Program-made: the position numbers and the translations under genes | Assembly: GCA_049999765.1 (NCBI GenBank) | Contig: JBNGIQ010007417.1 | Coordinates: 1 to 34,467, forward strand | Direction: 5' to 3' | Length of the DNA stretch: 34,467 nt | Source: Phaeoceros laevis | Lineage: Eukaryota > Anthocerotophyta > Anthocerotopsida > Notothyladales | Shown here: positions 30,001-34,467 of the stretch, in pieces | Numbering within the stretch: the stretch's first letter is position 1 | Layout of the letters: every line of letters starts with the position of its first letter | Notes under the pieces: generated by a model | What the model was told of the DNA's origin: nothing | Seen by the model: the letters and a program-made list of their open reading frames with translations, nothing else | The model's database searches: none

Positions 30001-31500
30001 GCTTCAGCTCCCAGAGCTTTCGTCTCCTTCAACTCACCAAAATAGGATGGAGCGTACTCAAAGTCTGACTGTATGTCCTCAACAACCTTCTGCAATCCAG
30101 CAATACCATCCTTCCTTAGAACCTCAACGGGCAACCCTCGCAAAAAGATAGACCTCCCTGTTGAATCGACGGCGTCCGCAGTCTGATAAGGGCTTCTGGT
30201 TCCAGCTCTGGTTTCCGGTAACCGCAGATGACTTGATAAGCTTGACGGGGCTCCTGCTGCAGTACTGGCCGTATGCAAAGATTGGCACGAAGCCAAATTA
30301 GGTGTGAACCCAGGAGGTGCGTCCAAATTGTCCTCCAACCCGCTTTGGTTTCCCTGCATCCGCTGAAATTGGCCATGAATTTCCGGACCTCCTCGGATGG
30401 TCGCTTGGTTTTCTGTGATGACAGAACCATTGACCAAGGCCACAGTCCTGCAGCTGTTTGCCTGCAGATTGCCTCCGGCTCCTGAACCAGCAGCTGCACT
30501 GCCAGCAGCTATGCAGTGCTCTGGAACAACTCCACCAGAGGAAACTCCACATTGCCTCTTCTCAACAGCGACCTCTTCCTCTTCGTCCATGAGTGCTGCC
30601 AATTTTCTTCTGCGCTGCTGCCGCTTGTAGACTAGAGGCCTAGAATCATCCTCTGTGACGGTCTGCTGCGTAGTGCCATTCCGCTCCTCCTCAACGATAG
30701 CAATTTTGGCAACGGAGTCAGGAGCTCTTGAAGTCCCGTTACAAGCCATAGCCCGGCGAGCCTTCTTCATGTCGATCTTCGCCGATTCGTCCTCCAACCC
30801 GTGCTTCTCGTCTGCGACTGATGACCTTTCAACTTCGGTGCTGAGGTCAGATGCCCTTGCACTTATCTTGCAATCCGCCTTCTGCGGTGAGTTGCTGCCG
30901 GTCTGCGGGTCACTGATGATCACACTCGTGTTGCCTTGTCCCTCAACAGGCGCTGAGATCCCCTGTGTAGCAAAACACTTCACTTTCAACCTGTTAAGCG
31001 TTTACAAGCAAGAATTTTCATCACGCATCGGGAGCTCTCATAGCGAATTGAACAGGTAACCACCGCCTTGCAAGCGCCAGAAACTAGCAAACACTGTTCC
31101 CTACCTCCTGCAACGTGAACACACTCCACGAATTTCAAATTCATGACAAGCTCACGATCTTCTCCCTTACCTGGGAAACAACCATGGACGGACTGCGCCC
31201 TTCCGGTGATTTTCCTCGGAGCAGGCTATCGACAACGAGGCTATACTCGTCCTGTTCTATGAATTCCCAACCACTCACTCTGCCAAAAACCTGCAATGCG
31301 CAGCCTGCATCAGCACAATTCACAGATATGAAGCCGGGACAGCCTGCATACACAATCTGGAGCTTGCCACTTTCCAACCCTACCTTAAGCAGCGATTCAA
31401 GCTCAGCCAAGATGGCGCTCTCTTGGAACCCCAGGTACAGCAGATGCTTTACGGCTGCAGCTCTCCGAGCCTTCACGGTCTTCCGCGGTGCCTTCGTCAT
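27081..31500 (-). CDS. Large uncharacterised protein with RRM-like modules, Pro-rich middle and Arg/Ser-rich tail
   Basis: A minus-strand frame from 30962 to the TAA at 27081-27083 is uninterrupted for about 1293 codons. A short upstream exon, 31500-31171, ends at a good donor (CAG/GTAAGG) and joins in phase to the acceptor before 30962, giving about 1403 aa; this join is uncertain. I do not recognise the gene. Four segments look like weak RNA-recognition motifs: about 30160-29880 (RSIFLRGLPVEVL), 29810-29580 (GFLLANVPPKW), 29460-29200 (TTLVAILLPAGDE) and 29100-28830 (TDVLVTGLVDGLSP). Then come a Pro/Gly-rich segment (about 28560-28060), an acidic to coiled segment with RRRLELLSQERS, and a basic tail with RS-type blocks (SRNWSRRQSPERNKRESRSS). 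The layout suggests a nuclear RNA-processing factor; that is inference from composition. It is convergent with HMG-CoA lyase, with 172 bp between the stops. Confidence 0.72.
27252..27306. repeat. Hexanucleotide GCTGGT/GGTCCT microsatellite in the coding tail
   Basis: GCTGGT and variants repeat about nine times. Read on the coding (minus) strand they give alternating Thr-Ser and Thr-Arg (TRTSTSTSTSS) in the basic tail of the large RRM-like protein. The period keeps the frame. Confidence 0.8.
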
Positions 31501-32304
31501 CCTTCCTTGGGCAGAAACTACAATTAAATCACCATGCACAGTCCACCCTTCGACAATCAGCAACGAGAATTTCTGCTGCTGGAAATATGTAGACCTACAA
31601 TTTGCACCGCCGAGACAAGTGCAAGTTTCCAACAATTTGCAGCTCAGACGTCACAGTGCTAGCAAGCTACCTATGGCTTTCATGCACCAGCTGCCGGTCG
31701 CGCATTACAGGAGATATGCCTGGTGTGTGCCTCCGGGAGCAGAAGAGTGCGCTGGGAGTTCCTTGACACCCCTTGCTTGTGGGTAACAGCTTCAGAGGAG
31801 TACTGGAGGCCACTGTAGCCATGCAAGTTGAAAGGGACTTGGCGGGACGTACTGGACGGGACGGGGACGAAGCGTTCACGACAGACCAGAAATATTTCAA
31901 ATCCGCCTCCACTCCTATTACGGTGGCAGGTCGCAGCCCGAGTCGGGCTGCTCATAACTTCATGGGGTGCTGTAACGGTCTTTTGCAGGTTTAACGGGAA
32001 TCTTGTCCATTCCTCCAGGCGAAGGCCCGGGATCATAGGGGCCGTAGCCGCGAGGGAAATGGTAACGGGCGGTTAAAAATGTTTACAAAGTGGTAAGGGC
32101 ATCAATCTGAGTCGATCAGAGCTCTGTTCCGAGTTATGATCGAGTCAGATTGGGAGAGTTTATATAACATGGCTGAGACTAACCCTAATCTCGACTGCCA
32201 AACTTGAGCAGAGCTCTGTTCACTCCTGCAAGACCAAAACTGTTCCTTGGGCTATGGAAAAGTTGGGCAGCAGTAAACAAGGTTGCATTTGCCAAAAGCA
32301 TGAG
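31501..32304. other. Intergenic region between the bHLH gene and the RRM-like gene
   Basis: This is the 5' flank of the RRM-like gene and the 3' flank of the bHLH gene. Short frames at 31680-32036 and 31828-32076 show no recognisable protein. Visible structure: a 15-bp inverted repeat at 32103-32117 and 32138-32152 with one mismatch (CAATCTGAGTCGATC), and a 13-bp direct repeat CAGAGCTCTGTTC at 32117-32129 and 32209-32221. AACCCTAA, a telo-box word, lies at 32181-32188. An upstream exon of the RRM-like gene could be present but I could not show one. Confidence 0.5.
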
Positions 32305-34467
32305 TCAGCCAGCCGTGCTGACGGAGTTCATCAGCCGCTCCAAAGCAGACTTGAGGTCTTTGTTCTCCTTCTCGCTCTCCTTGTTCTGCATTTCACAATT
32401 TCAACAAAGTTACGGTCATAATAGGGCATTCGTCTTCCGTTTCTTCGTCAGGCAGGCAGTTGCAAAATGCTCAAAAGCTTGAAAAGAGGCAGGTAGCTCA
32501 CATTGACGTGGATGGAGTGGTAGGCCATTTGGTCGTTGGTGCTCTTCTGCGCCGTGACAACCTTGAAGCGCAGCTGATCCAGCAGGAGCAGCGTTTTGCA
32601 GAAAAAGTCGGGCCTGCTCTTGGCGCAGCTGAGGGTGATGAAGGCCTCCATCCCGAAAATGTCCAGAGTGAGAACCGGGGGCGATGGCTGCTTCCGCGCC
32701 ACACAGCCTCCGGCACCGTCGCAGGAGCCCGCCTCAAGGTTGTCCCAGCTAGGGTGAGCCTCGTCCAGCTGGGAGGTGGACGAGGTTTGGCTGCTGGGAT
32801 GTTCCGGGAATTTGGCTGAGGCCGCCAGGACGTGGTGGCTGCTGTGGAGCAGGCTCTGCGCCACTGTGAGCTCCGCCTTCTTCTGTGTCAGCGCCTTCAG
32901 GGACACCTGCATCTCCTTGATGTAGGAGATGGTTTGGGCCACCACCTTGAGCCTGTCTGTGGCCTGCCAGAACACACGAACATACATAAAACGGGTGAGT
33001 TTATGCTCTCCGGAAGCAGCTCAGACTGAAAAATAACAACACACAACAATTGCAGCTCCTGGAAATGGTTACAAGGCAGGAAGGAATACCTTGGGAGTCC
33101 CCTCAGCTGGCAGGAGGGACCCCAAAGTGGACAGCATGAAGTTCATGCTCCTCCGCCGCCTGCGCTCCGCAATCACGTGGCTCTCCCTCTCCGAGCTGGG
33201 TGGCAGGGGCTCCTCCTCCTCCTCCTGCTTCGCACCTGCTGCTCCAGCCGCACCTCTTGCGCTTCTCGGGCTCCTCCTCGTCTTCTTTGTGGGCTGTGGC
33301 TTACAACCGGACTCCGGCGCAGCAGCTGCGGCAGGAGAAGTAGCAGTAGCAGGCGATGTTCGCCTCCTCTTGGTGCCTGCTCCTGCTGCAGCCTTGGATC
33401 CTTTCTTGGGCACCACAGCGTCCATCTGCTGTCCATCTTCTCCTGCTTCTGCTGCAGCTGCCGCCTCCACGGGCTGTTCATTCTGCCTCGTCCGCTTTCT
33501 GGAGGCTGCTGCTGCCTGGGACGTTCTGGCGGGAGCACGTCGCTGCGCGGGCTTGTCCTTTTCCTTGTCACCGTCCTGGGTAGCAGCCTTCCTGCTCCTC
33601 TTCTGCTGCGCGGGGGGAGAGGACGTTGAGCTCTTTCTCTTGCCCCGCTCATTCTTGTCGCCTGGTGGTGGTGGTGGTGTTGGTGAGGTGTCCAAGAGTG
33701 TGGTGGAGGGTAGCACCACCTCCTCCGGATCCACCGACACCGCTGCATTGGAGGAAGTCCACTGGGCGGATTCCCGGCTAGACGTGGCTTTGCCGGCTTT
33801 GGGAGATCTCCTGCTCCTGGCAGCGTGAGCATTAGCAGCAGCCAGCGAGCTGGTTTTCTTCTCTTTGGGTGACTCCTGGCCCACTTTTGGTGTTGCTAAT
33901 GGCTCGTCGGGCATGACTTGCTCCAACGACAGCCTCCGCCTGGACGAGCTCCGGCTCAGCGCCGCACCAGCAGGCTGCCGGCACCCGCCGTCCTCCGCGG
34001 CCATCTTCTCATGAGCAGGAGGCCAGGCAGGCAATGCGGACTTGAACGCCATCGCCACAGCCGCGCAGCCTAAGTCCCCAAACCTGAGCTGCTCCGACGC
34101 AAGCACAGAAGCGTGCACCTCCTCCTCCCGAGGACCGGCAATGGGCCGCGGGGAGGACAGAATTGAGGGGGACTGCTCCTGCGCCGCATCGGCGGAGCTC
34201 AAGCCGGAGACGACGCCCAAGTCCGGGGGAGGCCCGACAACTGTGGTGATGAGCCGGCAGGGATCGTCGTGCTCGTGCTCCAGATCCGGGAGGTAGTCCT
34301 GAATCCCTATCAGCTTGCAGTCGTGCAATTCGTGCTCCCCACCGCTCCCGGCACGGGAGCTGCCATGGAGGAAGTCGAGCAGCAGGTCGGAGGGACCGGG
34401 CTCCTCCAGCTCCGCCTCCTTGAGCCAGTGGTGCACCCCGTAGTCGCTGCAGCTGCTGTCCCCGAAC
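32305..34467 (-). CDS. bHLH transcription factor with C-terminal ACT-like domain, 5' end outside the window
   Basis: Three exons, beyond 34467 to 33090, 32963-32502 and 32385-32305, give about 639 visible residues. The frame is open to the window edge with no ATG before it, so the N-terminus is missing. The first 430 residues are low-complexity: acidic patches, poly-Ala, poly-Pro and several basic clusters (GTKRRRTSP, KKTRRSPRS) that can serve as nuclear signals. The bHLH begins SHVIAERRRRRSMNFMLSTL, with the His-Glu-Arg positions expected for E-box/G-box contact; its loop is split by an intron, and helix 2 reads DRLKVVAQTISYIKEM. After a Ser-rich linker, a segment with VLTLDIFGMEAFITLSC and KTLLLLDQLRFKVVTAQ resembles the ACT-like dimerisation domain of many plant bHLHs. 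The short last exon is a charged helix (KESEKENKDLKSALERLM). I cannot place the subfamily. Confidence 0.88.

Noticed and set aside
27149-30630. Numerous plus-strand frames antisense to the RRM-like gene
   Set aside because: Short, overlapping in several phases and without recognisable features; shadows of the long minus-strand frame.
33091-33828. Plus-strand 245-codon frame antisense to the bHLH gene
   Set aside because: It mirrors the GC-rich low-complexity coding strand and contains no domain; the minus strand has the bHLH.
1-34467. CRISPR array, bacterial operon or viral replication genes
   Set aside because: No spaced direct repeats, Shine-Dalgarno-led operons or such proteins are present; introns and gene content are plant nuclear.

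Overview
This is a nuclear DNA window from a streptophyte plant, most likely a non-seed land plant such as a moss, hornwort, liverwort or lycophyte. The evidence is canonical GT-AG introns that are short (roughly 75-135 bp in the best modelled gene), plant-type Ty1/copia and Ty3/gypsy retroelement remnants, and proteins that align closely with plant SMC4, SEC12, RBBP5-like, NDC80 and HMG-CoA lyase as I know them. I cannot name the species. Two runs of exactly 100 N (274-373 and 3037-3136) are assembly gaps of probably unknown true size.

Layout. Positions 1 to about 8200 are retroelement territory: a decayed Ty1/copia pol end (1-1081), unassigned sequence, an unrecognised open frame (3508-4662), and a Ty3/gypsy integrase fragment (4842-5993). 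The integrase stop overlaps the start of a second, unrecognised frame broken by one nonsense codon (5990-7027). From 8215 onward the window is gene-dense. SMC4 (condensin, minus strand, 28 exons, 1236 aa in my model) is followed on the same strand by a SEC12/PREB-like SAR1 exchange factor (10 exons, 374 aa). A 274-bp MITE with TTA target duplications lies between that gene and a divergent RBBP5-like COMPASS subunit (5 exons, 971 aa) carrying a very long Lys/Pro/Ala/Ser repeat tail. Then come NDC80 (4 exons, 597 aa), a degenerate tRNA-Gly-like sequence, and HMG-CoA lyase (7 exons, 448 aa). A large, mostly single-exon, RRM-like and Arg/Ser-rich protein gene follows on the minus strand, and a bHLH transcription factor gene on the minus strand runs off the right edge.

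How the genes relate. Three of the six conserved genes act on chromosomes: condensin core, outer kinetochore, and H3K4 methyltransferase scaffold. SMC4 and NDC80 each have an E2F-like site 105-136 bp upstream of their ATG, and NDC80 also has an MSA-like mitotic element, which fits S/G2/M expression. The others (ER COPII initiation, leucine catabolism, RNA-binding protein, bHLH) look like unrelated neighbours. Exon models were built by hand from splice sites and reading phase. The SMC4, SEC12-like, RBBP5-like, NDC80 and HMG-CoA lyase models each sum to a multiple of three, which is an internal check on them.
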